A program made the translations under genes and the position numbers. 64,000 bases of DNA, from contig CAMPET010000081.1 in NCBI GenBank assembly GCA_946803715.1, positions 149,231 to 213,230 on the forward strand. Direction: 5' to 3'. Numbering within the stretch: position 1 is the first letter of the stretch; each line of letters begins with the position of its first letter. Source of the stretch: Beroe ovata (taxonomy: Eukaryota > Ctenophora > Nuda > Beroida > Beroidae). Positions 36,701-48,936 of the stretch are shown here, piece by piece. The notes beneath the pieces were generated by a model, which had not been told where the DNA came from, did not search any database, and was given only the letters and a program-made list of their open reading frames with translations.

Positions 36701-37373
36701 TTATTTTGTAATTTATTGGGAGCAATGTAATATGCTCAATATTGATATACTGATATAAGCACCATCAACAAGTACTGCTATTTCAGTGTCCCCTAACAAT
36801 AATCATAGTGGAGATTCTGGTGCTGATGATTCCGGCTACGGAACGTCTGAACTGAAAAAGGTAGGGTTACCTATGGATGTCTTCAGGATTGAATCTTAGG
36901 ACTACATAATAGCTATTTTGTTGCTTAAATCGATGTCTCTCCATTTACCAGAATGGGAACAATGATGAACAACAACATAAGAGTGCAACAGCAGATATTA
37001 TGGAATCTAATGACAACAAGAGACTGGCAGACTTTCTTGAAGAGCACCAGGGTCGTTCAATACAATCAGGTTTTAACAAATACCATATGATCGAAATAAA
37101 GATGAAAATAAATTTTGAATTACCTCCTGTTTACACCTTTTCGCAGTATATAGATATTTGGTAGGAGATTCTATAAGGAAATTCATTGAAAGGCACCAAA
37201 TGAGAAATATCATATTTTGAAAACTTGCAGGGGATGATCGGAAGATCAGAAAGTTTGATTCTGAAAGCGATGAGAGCAGTTCTTCTTGCCAGCCAATGTC
37301 AAACACTTCTTCATCGAGGGAACGAGAACGATGTCAGTCATCTGGGTCCCTTGAATCGACTGAGTCAGAATAA
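30736..37373 (+). CDS. C2H2 zinc-finger protein with long acidic/Ser-rich tail
   Basis: Exons 30736-31023, 31203-31328, 32284-32379, 34299-34418, 34693-34770, 34832-34857, 35601-35677, 35963-36108, 36236-36335, 36472-36666, 36787-36860, 36952-37069, 37231-37373 give 528 aa with all phases matching. A Pro/Tyr-rich N-terminus and LTLNDVIAILRHC (about residues 116-128) precede one zinc finger, CPVCGKKYKSKVCLTKHLWE, ending in H (C-x2-C-x12-H-x4-H, about 142-163). Right after it comes a helix-like NHERVLCIQTALIL. This finger-plus-helix arrangement recalls a single-finger family I know from fungi, where K.Q.V..(E)A..L follows the finger. The tail is low-complexity (DDSGYGTSE, FDSESDESSSS). An exon at 35076-35226, also in phase after 34857, ends in a stop and would give a 294-aa short form; skipping it gives the long form. 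DNA or RNA binding is inferred from the finger. Confidence 0.72.
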
Positions 37374-40300
37374 CTGTGACATTACTTTATTTCACTTAAA
37401 TTTCCTCAAAACTGGAGAATTCTTGGCAATTTAAACAGTTTCTCATCCAGAGATCACCTAATTAACTCAACTGATCTCATTACTTTCTTTTTTCTGGAAA
37501 TAAACTCCGGGACTGAGTCATTTTGGTAAAAGATGTAGCAAGTTGGCTCTTTGGGTACTCTATAGAATGAATGACCTCGTTCAAGGCAATGAAGGTTCAG
37601 AATAATTCATTCTGATACCACCAAATCATGATGCCTGTGATTAGAGAAACGCGATTAATTGGAAGACGATTTTTAATTTTATTTTATAGGGTTCAGTTAC
37701 TTTCCCTCAGGTGTTGACAGTGTAATTATGGTCATTTATCATAATCACACTTTTAAACTGAATCGTGCCCAAAATATCATGATATTCACCATGGATGGCA
37801 CAAACCAACATAAAAAGGAGGGAAATTTATGTTTATAGGTTGTGTAACTTATGTACATAGTCTTTTATCAGTAGTCTCTGAATGAATTATTTCAAATGAT
37901 TGATAATGTATACATTGTTTAAATTTAATTCGCTGAAAAAGGACAATTAACATACCATAGCACACTGTTTTAGGTTACTGATGAGTATTGAATAACTCAT
38001 GAATAATTTTTCATAGTATTTATACTTTTGTAGAAAAACTTTGTTATTAAGATGTGATAAAACTTTGCAAGGAAGATATGATACTGAAAAAATAGCGGTC
38101 CCAATCCAAAGCAGTAAAGATTTTGGATATGATAGTTAACCGTCCTTTTATATCAATATATCAGTCATTAGGTATAAAGCTAGCTCTATCAGTCGCCCTC
38201 ACTTTGTTAGAAGACGGGCTAGAACTTCTAGTAAACGATGCATGAAGCATGAATAAAATCGATAGGTTACAGAGGAGCAATCTGATAAATGTTTTATAAT
38301 GAGATGTAAACAGAGTGTATTATCTGTATATAGACAATGTAACTATTGAAATTAACGTTATCTCTGATAATATAGGTTATCTTGATTATGCAAATTGATA
38401 GGCAGAAGAATTTATACTTATTTCATTGGAACAGGAAAACACTATTTTCATGGTATTGGTTATTTGCTTTTAATTCAATGAGAGCACTCTGCAATGCTGT
38501 TTTCTGCTGCCAAAAATGTATGGAATTGCTGCAGGATGTCAGTATGACAAGTTTTTAGAGTCAATGGATGACCACGTGTCATAGGGATCATAAAACCACC
38601 AGTGGGTAGCTATCCCTTACTCTACTATAAACACGCTGATCTATAACTAAATTTTATAATATGCAAACTGTAGAGATGCTATTGAACTACCTATATCCAA
38701 GCACTTTCATCGTGATAGCAGATTCTATCTATTATAATAGGCATGCTTAATTGTTAATAAATGTATGATGATATTGGAATAATTACAGAGAGAAGTGAAG
38801 TCGATGTTAAGCGAGCATTAAATCAATTGCACATCTGTACATCATCTATCATTATGCCTGCAGCAGCTGCTACCAGTTACCACTGTTATACTGTCTTTGT
38901 TCATGAGCACGCTTCTATTTGTATGTTTGGATCTCATGCTGGATCAGATTAAATTGCTAATGCTCATAAATTATCATTGTTACTGTTAGCTATTGAGTTT
39001 ACTTTGTCATGATGTTCTTGGTTGCGTGATAGGACGGATGTCGGATACTCATAGAGAGTTCCAGTCATTTGTGACATAGAATTTGTCAGATATGATGGCA
39101 ACTTTCAGAATCTACTACCTATGCATTCCAATGAGCAGAAAATTCGGTTTCATATCAATCAATCAATCATAAGTATTTCAAGTACCTATCAAAAGTTTGT
39201 GATCTAGTACAATGACATTTACTTTAACGTAACCGTTGAAATGATACTAATTCGTAGGGTCAAGTATGACAAAAATTCAAAACTTCCACGAAGACATCAT
39301 TTGATGGCATCGATGATGGATTTCAAACCGTTCATTTCTCTGAAGAATTAGTAGGTATATTGAATTCAAATACAAATAAATGAACCTACATGCACATTGC
39401 AAAATAATACCCATCCTGACATGATTTCATTGCGCAATGAGCATTTTACTGGTAAATCATTAGGCTCCTTTATATTATGTTAAAATTCCCACAGATCAAG
39501 GTCTAAAATTATCAAATTAAATTCGTATGACTGAAATCCAAAAATCTGACGATATCCTCATCTTGATTCTGACATCGATGTTGTTATCCTCATCAATGTA
39601 ATCTATCTCAACATCTCATCGATCCTGAGGATCACACAACCACAAAACCTGCATAGTGCATACCATTGACAATAACTTGAATCTTTTTGGTATCCCCCAT
39701 GATGTAATGAAGGAAACACGCCATGTGGGAAACATCATCACAAATTGCCTACCTAGCGATGCGACTCCATGAATCCAATATCACAGGGCATAATTATCAA
39801 CCAACAAAGCATTTGTCTATATAACTTGTGTGCGTATACACATGCAGGATGGTACAGCAACACGCTTACTATTCGCAGTTCAATAACAGGGCTGCTTGGT
39901 TATTTTATTATATGGGTTTGTATTTGTATAGATTATTAGAGAAGCAGGCTACTATTTATAATGAATAACACGAGATGAACTTAGTCAAACTTTGTCGCGA
40001 CCAGCATTTCACCTGAGATCCATCTTACGTTCACCGTGGTCAAAGTTGTTCTTCAGCCTTTGGCCCTTCAATGATCTTCCATAAAATCCCGGTTCAAGAT
40101 GTGCCTCTCAAGATTTTAGGACAATTTTTGGGCTTTTGGCTTATTATGTATAGGTACATTATGTCATTATACCTATGACAATTTGCTTCTCTGCTACACA
40201 TTTAGAGAACCCAATGCAAAATATTGGCTTGAGAGGCGAACTATAGCAGCAACACATGAACTGATGTGAAATGTTCGAACGGGTGAATGCTGTGGTTCTT

Positions 40301-40496
40301 GAGGTTTTTGACAACTTGCTCTGTTGTGGATTGTTTGGCAATCTCCCTGCAGCTCCTGATTTTGTTCATCATCAGGTTAGATCATACCGTCCTTCTCAAT
40401 TCACATTTAAGTTGGGATAATTGATGCGTTACATAGTAGAATGAAAGAGATGACCGAGTCATTTAACGGCAGGATCAGTACTCCAGTGTAGTACAA
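37374..40496. other. intergenic, nothing identified
   Basis: AT-rich, with no exon, RNA or repeat I can support. An AATAAA near 37499 could serve the zinc-finger gene upstream. Confidence 0.5.
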
Positions 40497-42937
40497 ATGG
40501 AAAATGAGTCACAACAAACAATTACCAACGATAATGAGAGCACTGTTGAGACATTAAATGATCAGTACACGGTAAGAGACTTAACAACGAATTCAGAAGA
40601 GTCTGAAAGATGTGAGAGTTCAAACAAGTAAGACTTAGTGGGGCCCGGGGGCGAAAACGGGTCACTGGTCATGAAGCAGTCGCCAGGGGGTCAGTGGTCA
40701 GTATGGGGTCAGCTGTAGGGTGATCGGGGGAATCAGTGGGTCATCAGGCAGTCAAGAAGTGTTCAAATATGCAACAAGGGGCCAAAAGGTCTTTAGTGTT
40801 TCACCAAGGCGTTAGTTGGGTGGTTAGAGGGTCAATAATTAGGCAATTGTCAGGGGGCCGGGGCATTGATTTACCTTCAAATAACGATTAGAAGTTCATA
40901 CAATGGGATGAAAATCGGATTGCTTAAGTTGAATCACAGCGATTCCTAGGTGAACTAACTGAAAACTTGTTTCAGAGAGGATCGGCCGACATTGAAACAG
41001 CTGGCAGAAGAATCATTCGAGTTAAAAGAATTCAATGAAGGAAAGTCAGACGTATCCACATTAAGAAAAGATTTTAGCTTCGTCACAACAGGTACCTACT
41101 ATCAGAGGCTGGCCAGCTCCTGTGGCATATGTAGGTGCGAGCAAGGGCCGACTCGGTGAGCTTTGTGCGTTTATGGAACATGCTAAAAGGTGCGGCGCTT
41201 GCCAGACCCTAATACCTATTTGTTTGTGTGGATTCGCCGAATTTTGACTGTCGATAACTCTCTTTCTCCTCATAAGATAAAACTTTGTATGCCAGAGTTA
41301 CAGCGATCTGAAATTGGCCAAATCAAGGGTGACTGCAGATAGCCTCCAAATCACTAGAAAAAGTTGCAGTGTTTCTACACGTAATATGACGGATATCTGT
41401 CAAATATGCCGGGTTACATATCATATCATAGGGAACGCCAGATGCCCTAAACTTCAAAAAATTTAATTCGAATGTTGGACGAAAAATGCATTTTAATGAT
41501 GGACGAGCGTATCCCCCCTTATTAAACCTGACAGGTGTCATCCATAGGTACCTATTATCTTAACCAAACTGATACCCAAATTTACTTCAACTATCCACAG
41601 ACGAGGAGGAAGAATTGAATAATGTAGCTGGCATGAGCAGCGTTGGGTCTGCTACCTCATTTGCTTCCAGAGCTACTGATAATTCTTTCCACGTGAGTCT
41701 AAAACTACCAGTTAGTTCGAGCAAAAACTTTAAAGTCATGTAAATTTATGCGTTTTAGAAGTTACAGTCACTCTCAATACCTCAATCGATAGGATAACTT
41801 GTCTTTGTGCTGTTTTCCATTTATAATGTGATGTGGTATCCGATATGGCTCAATGGGTAGTGTATCACGTATATTTGACGGGTTTTCTAGTTGCATAATG
41901 ATATGGCCACACCGTGGAATGTTATTTTGTGATATTGAATGTTATTTTGTTGGGCTCCCTAAATGGACATATTTCTCAGTATATTTAAATGAACTGACAA
42001 ATAACTGACAATCATCCCTGTAGACAGCTACTTGCCATCTCCCTGACAATGTTGGCGAAGATCATTTACCCTGGCTGAAGACAGCGGTACCTATAGCAAA
42101 AGAACAAACTTGGGCAGCTTTTTGTGTAACCGAGGGTCTTGATCGATTGGTTCTGTGGTAACTCCATTGAATCTCGATACAAAATACTGGTCGTGATAAA
42201 TTGATCATTTCAGGATGAAGACTTTTCGGCACAGGACATCAACCATCACCTTGATACTGTTCCAGACAGCAATCTCACCAACAGGTTAGTGAGTTATGGA
42301 CTTCCACTGCCAGTAGGGTATTGCAATTTTGATGTTACATCACCCTCAGTAGTGAGCGGGTATAACAACGGGAACAACATGCTAAAATGCAATTTCTACC
42401 AAATAAGTCATAATTCCCTGTTTTCAGTTCCGCAGTAAGCAATATAAACCAGCCAGTTCAAGAATGCAACCCTGATATTCATGAAGAGACTGTGCGACTC
42501 CAGCAGATGCAGGCCCGAAACAAACACCAGCAACACAAAGGAAGGAAAATGAGCACGTTTTTTTCATTCAAACACAAAAAAACACCTGAAAACGAGGTAT
42601 TCATGCATGAGGAGGTGAGCTCAGGCAGCTCTAAAAAGAAGAGCAGAAAGAAAGTTAGACGAAGTATTTCATCATCATCAACGGCTGCACAATCGAATTC
42701 AAGTGGCCAATTTTATGCACAAAATAGAAATAGAGTTAGTCGATGTGAACCTTTCAGATATTACGAAAATGGTGAGAAATATTAGATTTTAATAACAACT
42801 TCTACTCATGCAACATCGCTTTTACTGAGAATTTCGGGCTGATATTCATTTCTCAATGAAATAGGTGAATAGACATCAGTAAGTTAGTGTAAATAATTTC
42901 ATTGTCATTTATTGCAGACAGCGCCAATCTAATGTGA
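40497..42937 (+). CDS. unrecognised 278-aa hydrophilic protein
   Basis: Seven exons in phase: 40497-40627, 40976-41091, 41601-41692, 42024-42086, 42214-42284, 42428-42771, 42918-42937. I do not recognise the product. It starts MENESQQTITN, is acidic and Ser/Thr-rich in its first half (STVETLNDQYT, DEEEELNNVAG), and has a strongly basic second half (QARNKHQQHKGRK, then SSKKKSRKKVRRS, a nuclear-localisation-like cluster) followed by a Ser run. It ends YYENDSANLM. No membrane segment or catalytic motif is seen. Exon 1 must use the donor at 40627, because the nearer GTAAGA at 40572 breaks the frame. If the last intron is retained, the protein ends four residues after Asn instead (GEKY). The AATAAA six bases after the stop supports this as a real 3' end. 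Confidence 0.62.
40637..40862. repeat. G-rich imperfect GGGTCAGTGGTCA repeats
   Basis: Intron 1 of the 278-aa gene holds about 220 bp of irregular repeats built from GGGTCAGTGGTCA/GGGGTCAG-like words, unusually G-rich on the sense strand for this AT-rich window. Confidence 0.6.
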
Positions 42938-42942
42938 TCATG

Positions 42943-42948
42943 AATAAA
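42943..42948 (+). terminator. poly(A) signal AATAAA
   Basis: AATAAA starts six bases after the TGA of the 278-aa gene; a second one follows near 42982. Marks the likely 3' end of that transcript. Confidence 0.65.
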
Positions 42949-43513
42949 ATAGATGCTGAGCTGTACCTGTGAGCCATTCAAAATAAATTGTGAATGTGAC
43001 AATACAGTGACATTATGCAATCTAAATATCTATAAATTCGGATCAAGAGTCATTTTTAATTGGATGTCACAAAATTAGAGTTTATATTGCCCTCTCATTG
43101 AACCTCGATTACAAGATGCCAAATAACTTTCAATTCATAACATGAACATAATGGTATACTGTACTATTATAGACTCTAAAATAGGTATTGGTTCATGCTT
43201 TGAGGTGGGGCAAAACATTGACATTTATTGTTTTTCGACAGAAATATCAGTGGTCCAAGGGGCTCCTGTGAGGCAGCACCGGTGCATCACCAAAGACATA
43301 ATTCCTTTGACATACCTGCTGACGGTTGCTATGGTTACATCTGGGAGACAATAAGCAAGAAGTCTCACGTCCGCACAAGATACCTAAAATTCAGTTTATA
43401 TATTGTTTCTTTGTCAAGAATGAAAGATGTAAATTGTTTACGGAAAGAGATAGTACAAGGGCTGGACCTATTTCGTCATTTTTGGTTACTATATTCTTGT
43501 TTGTATGCGATCA

Positions 43514-44070
43514 ATGGCTGATCTACATTTAACCGACATACATCCTGGCGTTGTCATAAGGAATCCTGAGGTAAGTTGCACAAAAACAGAAACAACACAC
43601 AAACTAACATTCACACACATGTCACAATGTGACACTGCCACACAATTTCTTCCTTCCGAAATTTGCCTTATAGAGGGGAAAAGGCTATGCTCGTGAGTCC
43701 ACTTGCAAGCGACTGCAGAATAACAGAAGGAAAGTTAAGGAAAGTCAGAAATTAAGAGAAAGTAATTGATCACATTCACAGCTTATATTACCTACATCCT
43801 GATTCAGCGCCTGTGACATCATATTATGTGACAACCGTTATACAACACCTAATAAGTTGGATGAATTCCCATGGTCAGCACTCAGCTATAACACTGATTA
43901 GTCCTTCTTCTCAGTATTACAGCGATCTTTCAGGGGCTCCTTACTTCATACCAATTAATCTAGCTTTAGGTCCATGGGGGAGTTATTTCAATACATTATG
44001 TGTGTGCTTCTCCGGCCACATGCTCCTAGCTTACTTTTTAATATACTTGTGTGCATGTTTCACCAGTTGA
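43514..44070 (+). CDS. possible 70-aa small membrane protein
   Basis: Two exons, both phase 0: 43514-43570 (MADLHLTDIHPGVVIRNPE, donor GAG|GTAAGT) and 43915-44070 (acceptor TTCTTCTCAG, beginning YYSDLSGAPYF and ending in a hydrophobic helix HMLLAYFLIYLCACF close to the stop). The protein would have a short polar N-terminus and one C-terminal membrane segment, the layout of a tail-anchored or small integral membrane protein. No family recognised. Support is limited to good splice sites, matching phase and sensible composition. Confidence 0.38.
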
Positions 44071-44346
44071 GAGAAATTCCGTCAACTTCCTCTAAAAAAT
44101 AAAATTTAGGTAGGTAGAATAAGGAACCAACACTACTTTAGTATCACGGCCCTTGGGGACTTAGAACGCTTTTCTTGTGAATTCTGCATAGAATTAAAGT
44201 CCTTATGGTAAATTTGGATCAAAGGTTATTAATTGCTTGCTTGAACAATAGTTATGAAAGGCTGGTCAAGCCTTACAGATAACTAGTTAGGTTTCCAATT
44301 CCATATTTGAAACTAACCTTCAGTAAGCTTAGACCAGCAAGTCTTC

Positions 44347-44410
44347 TCTAGATATCTAGTTCTCTAGATATCTAGTTCCCTAGATATCTAGTTCCCTAGA
44401 TATCTAGTTC
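44347..44410. repeat. 16-bp tandem repeat (CTAGATATCTAGTTCC)
   Basis: Four head-to-tail copies; each contains the palindrome CTAGATATCTAG, so the array can form alternative hairpins. Confidence 0.88.
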
Positions 44411-46331
44411 GAAGCAACAGGTTTCGTCAGATTCCCTTTCTTTGGCATTGACCGATACTGACGATATATTTGACCTGTAAAAGCCATACCAATACGACTT
44501 ATCTCTCTATCAGAAGAGCTTAACTCAATGGGAAGTGGTTATACCTACTGCAATCACAATATCATCTCGTTATTATTATGAAAGATTCAAGACAAGATCT
44601 GTTACAGTGTTATAGGTAACTTGTCAAATATCAATTAATCTGACTTCATATTACATATTGTTTACTTTTTCCAAGCGTGAAGGCTTCACGGTGAAGCCAC
44701 AGAAATATTGATTGCATTGCCGCAACCGCTTACACCTCTCAGACCATAACTGCCTGGACAGAAAAATATATTGTATCCATGTTCTGCACGGCAATATCCT
44801 TATTGTAGTAAAAACCACTAGGCAATATATCCGATGTTGAAGTCAGCGAAAACCTTTCTTTGATTCTTTGTTGCAATGTTGCATATTACAAGAGCCTAGA
44901 AAGTCCTAGAAAGACGTAAAATTATATGACATCACTTTGGGGATTGAAAGGCGACATCTAGCCTATTATCTTCCAGAAGTAGATCAGTTGATGAATTGAA
45001 TTATCACAAATGACGAATTTGAAATTACGAATTGTCTCGCGGTTATTCATAGTGATTCATTAATACCGTATAAAATGGCCCTGATACCTAGGTCCTAGCT
45101 ATCATGAATGTAACAGTGCCTTATTAAACTGTGTGAAATTTAGGACAAATATGCATTATGCGTTCAGTATCATGCTAACATACCATCCAGGGAAATATTT
45201 TCACAGTTTTGAACAAGACCATTTGTTCAACTTCGCTTCTTATACTTCCATCTAGCATCCTGAATTATGCAGCAGTCATTGCACAATGCATCATGATGTC
45301 TACCAGAATGAACTGAACTAATTATTGCATGGTTCAGACTTCAGACCATGTACTCTTCTTACGAAGCATGCCATTCAGTGAAAAATTCGTTTCCGCTCTT
45401 TTCTTGCAATTATATTATGCCATCATTAAATAATTACCAACTATACCTAAGAAGTTTTGCCTGCGTCTAAGAAACACGGAAGAGATTAAACCATTGACAC
45501 TGCCGAATCGTCTTACCAGGTACACCAATTAAACCAGGTTTAGTTGCATAATCATGGAAGTTTCTTGCAAGCTTCGGTGAGACTTATACAATTTGTCGCT
45601 AAGCCAGGAAATGCTCCGGAAATACAGCTAAATCTGTCGGACGTAATTTCTCCTGCACTAGGCTGTGCACAAACTTGGCTCATCTCGTTCTCCGTTGTTG
45701 TTTGTGTTGTAATCTTATCTCATATCGTATCGAGACTCCCGACCCAGCGTCCACTCTGGCCTTCCGCGCTGCCGACATAGCGTCCACCGACCTAGCGTCC
45801 GTCCCCCAATTGTATTGATTGTGTTATCAATTATTATTGATAACGCACGTGCCGGAGTCTGATCTAAAATCATGGAATTAAGATCAGACAGTTCTGACAC
45901 AAGGTTGGAGCAGATGGACTTCATCTCGCTGTACAACACATACTCACATGTTCTAAACTCAATCCATGTGGGTTGCCCCGGTGTTAAGATAATATTGAGT
46001 CTGCTCTAACCTTCAATTGAGATTGATTGCATTTTTCTAGCATGGGAGTGTCTTCAAACTATTCATGATTTTTATTTGCTCTAACCAAGCCCACTGTAAC
46101 CATGAAAATTGAGGGGGGGTGTCAGTGATTTATTTAAAAACCTTTGATTTTGCACGCTTTTAATGGATTTTCATACCTGTGCATGTGCTAAATCGCAGTG
46201 AATGGTTGTGGAGCTGCAAGTTAATGCCCTGGTGCAAGTAAGCATGTCCAGCACCCTCTCTTTCAAAAAATACAGGCGCTCCTTCAGAAAGTCTTTTACA
46301 AAGGTGACACAACTTTGACTACAATGTGTGT

Positions 46332-46400
46332 NNNNNNNNNNNNNNNNNNNNNNNNNNNNNNNNNNNNNNNNNNNNNTGTGTGTGTGTGTGTGTGTGTGTG
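46332..46400. repeat. 45-base gap in a TG microsatellite
   Basis: Ns at 46332-46376 inside (TG)n; sequence length here is unknown. Confidence 0.95.
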
Positions 46401-46718
46401 ACAGAGAGCTACTCATTTCCAATCATGAACTTTTCAACTACCTATTTTTGCTACCAAATCAATCAAAGTACAGCAAACGCTACCATAGAAACTGTATGGA
46501 TCACCTATCAACCCTTTCAAAAACAATAGGGCTCATCCACAAAGCATGAACATTATGAAATGCCAATCAAAATCCCTTTCACGCCCAAGGAGTTAGACTG
46601 TTGTACTTGCATGATCCCTGAGTGAATGCTTTCAATTCAAATAGTGTACCCATTCATCCAACTCAGACAATACCATATCATTCAGATGCTAGCTAGAACT
46701 GTTAACCTGATATTTCAG

Positions 46719-46814
46719 GCATGGAAGCGGATGTCTGGACTCCATGTGGAGGAAACAGAACTTTACAAAACTCATCCCCTCATAGTGGGCACAGACTGCT
46801 TCCTCTTCTATAGA
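46719..46814 (+). CDS. orphan exon candidate
   Basis: Open 32-codon segment (AWKRMSGLHVEETELYKTHP...) between a good acceptor (GATATTTCAG) and a consensus donor (AGA|GTGAGT), phase 0 at both ends. I could not link it to other exons; a following candidate near 47638 (ERYFHSDGFAKF) has a different phase. It could belong to a gene I have not resolved. Confidence 0.25.
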
Positions 46815-46982
46815 GTGAGTACTGCTGTAGCACATGGCATTGCAGCGACCAATATGTCTGTATGCAATTCTTATTGCGTTAGGGGGATATTGCACGCTTA
46901 CTGCTGTCACCAAGGGTATGTAATATGAATATGTAGATTGTAAGTACCAAGGGTAGTACAGGTATATACTATGAAGGCCGAA

Positions 46983-47072
46983 GGGATGGTCAGCATTGTA
47001 TGTATGGAATATGGATGGTCAGTATGTATGGATGGTCAGTATTGTATGGATGGTCAGCATGTATGGGTGGTC
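46983..47072. repeat. GGATGGTCAGTATGTAT-type tandem repeat
   Basis: About five imperfect copies of a 15-19-bp unit around the core GGATGGTCAG. No gene overlap. Confidence 0.75.
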
Positions 47073-48936
47073 AGGATGGTAAGTATTCTGCAGCTGACTA
47101 GTGATCACTTTAACTTACTAGAAGCATGATTTACATTTTACATAAGTTTACTGAAGAATGCAGACAAATTAGTTCGTATTTCTCAACTCATAAGTTTCCC
47201 AATGTAACAATATGTGAGTCGTTGAATCCTTCTAAAAGAGGCTTTTCGTCTATATTAGGTTTTTAAAACTCAAGCCACTAATCCAAACAATTCGCACACT
47301 TCACAAGGTGAATTCATACAACAGCATGGAAAATTTCTCACTTAGTGTTTTAGTAGTACCTATAATATACAGCATCTTTTGCCCAACACACGACCTCAAC
47401 ATATTACAATACATTTGTAAGTTAACAACTGTTTAAATTTAACAACTAATCATTGAATAAATAAACCTGTCATGACAAATATCATGACTGCATAATTATA
47501 TCAGATGAATATAAAAGTCCTTATAACAAGTTTTACTTTTTGTTAGTACCCCTGCAAACGTCCGATACCCGCATGTGGTCATGCAACTTTTCAGATTTCT
47601 GTTTTAAACCTACGAGTATTTACTAACTAAGTTTCAGCTGAGAGGTATTTTCATAGTGATGGATTTGCTAAATTTATACCTAACATGAAAAGCAGTAGGG
47701 AGAAGCTTTCTTAACCAACATAATTCAAACTTCTTTTATCTATAGTTCCACTGCTGAAAGCTCATACATCCATAATTATGCAGCGAATAGAAATTATATT
47801 TTGGAGGCGAAACCTACCAAGAAAAATAGAGAAAAAATATCAAAACTTGAATTATCCTGAAAATAAGGTTGCAAATTTGCCAAGTCTGTTTCACAATTAC
47901 TTGACACTCGACATTGGGAACATAAATGCTGTATTTTTCTGAAATTTTGACTGAAATTAATAATAATTGCACTCAAGAAGAATGGTGTGTCAATCGTTTC
48001 CTCTATCGTTTTAAATACACTCAACTGCCAGGAAATGTCGGTCCATGCAAGACTAGCAGTCAGAGTCAAGGTGAGTGAATCGTGGTTTGGTGAGTGCTAT
48101 TATAGAGGCGTGCAGGATTTGTTTATCATTCAGTACATGTGCACGGCGAACCCATAGAGCATATTGTGTCAGTGAAAGACGCGTGCAAGTTTGGAAGGTC
48201 TATAGCCAAGATATAACTTTATGTCTGCTATGAGGGAATGCTTTATATCCTTTTCAACTCAGTGATCTCAGAGCATTTTCCTTCACATTTTGTGCAGGAG
48301 TCTGCACAAAACGTACCCATTGTAATCAGGCAATGATTGTAACTTCAGAGAAATTGCAGCTTCTGAGCATCACTAATTTGATGAATTGGGGATGCTATCA
48401 CACGATTATAGCTGTATAGGTACATGATTATTTCGTAGATATTAGAGAGAATCGTGTTAATAACGGGCAGTAACGCGAATATATATATCGACTGCCCTGG
48501 TCGAGGTGTAAGTGCGTGAAGTGTCATAGCCATCTCGGGGGACAATACGAAATTGAGCAGTGATTACATGCAGTGTGCCGTACCACGTGTCACTTTCACG
48601 GCAATTTTACCCGTGCTAGTTTGCCACGTAGTTACAGTTTACCATGATGGACTGAACTAATGAACGATCTTTCAATCATTATAAAAATTGACCTGACTCG
48701 CTCTCTCTCACTCATACCGATTCTGTTATAAGCGCTAATCAATTGCCATAATATACCTGTTGCATTTAGTGAATGTATCTATTTTATCCACCATTTCCAG
48801 TCGGACATGATCATTTGTTTGTAATTGCTGATCGCTGATACCCACATTGTGACACGCACACATACAGACATAATCTAGAGAGAGCAAGGTTCCTGCATAT
48901 ATATATTTGACATCGACCGCCAGGAGCTGATATCAA

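Larger units (their letters stand above)
44071..48936. other. gene-poor interval
   Basis: No complete gene found. It includes one well-formed lone exon candidate (46719-46814), two tandem repeats (44347-44410, 46983-47072) and a TG run with a 45-base gap. A 78-codon open frame at 45544-45780 has no splice or homology support. Confidence 0.45.

Noticed and set aside
43228-43521. 97-codon open frame starting MFFDRNISGPRG
   Set aside because: Looks partly protein-like, but no phase-matched neighbours were found and other frames over the same DNA look equally plausible.
45544-45780. 78-codon open frame with a hydrophobic stretch
   Set aside because: No splice context, no second exon, no family; kept only as a note in the interval entry.
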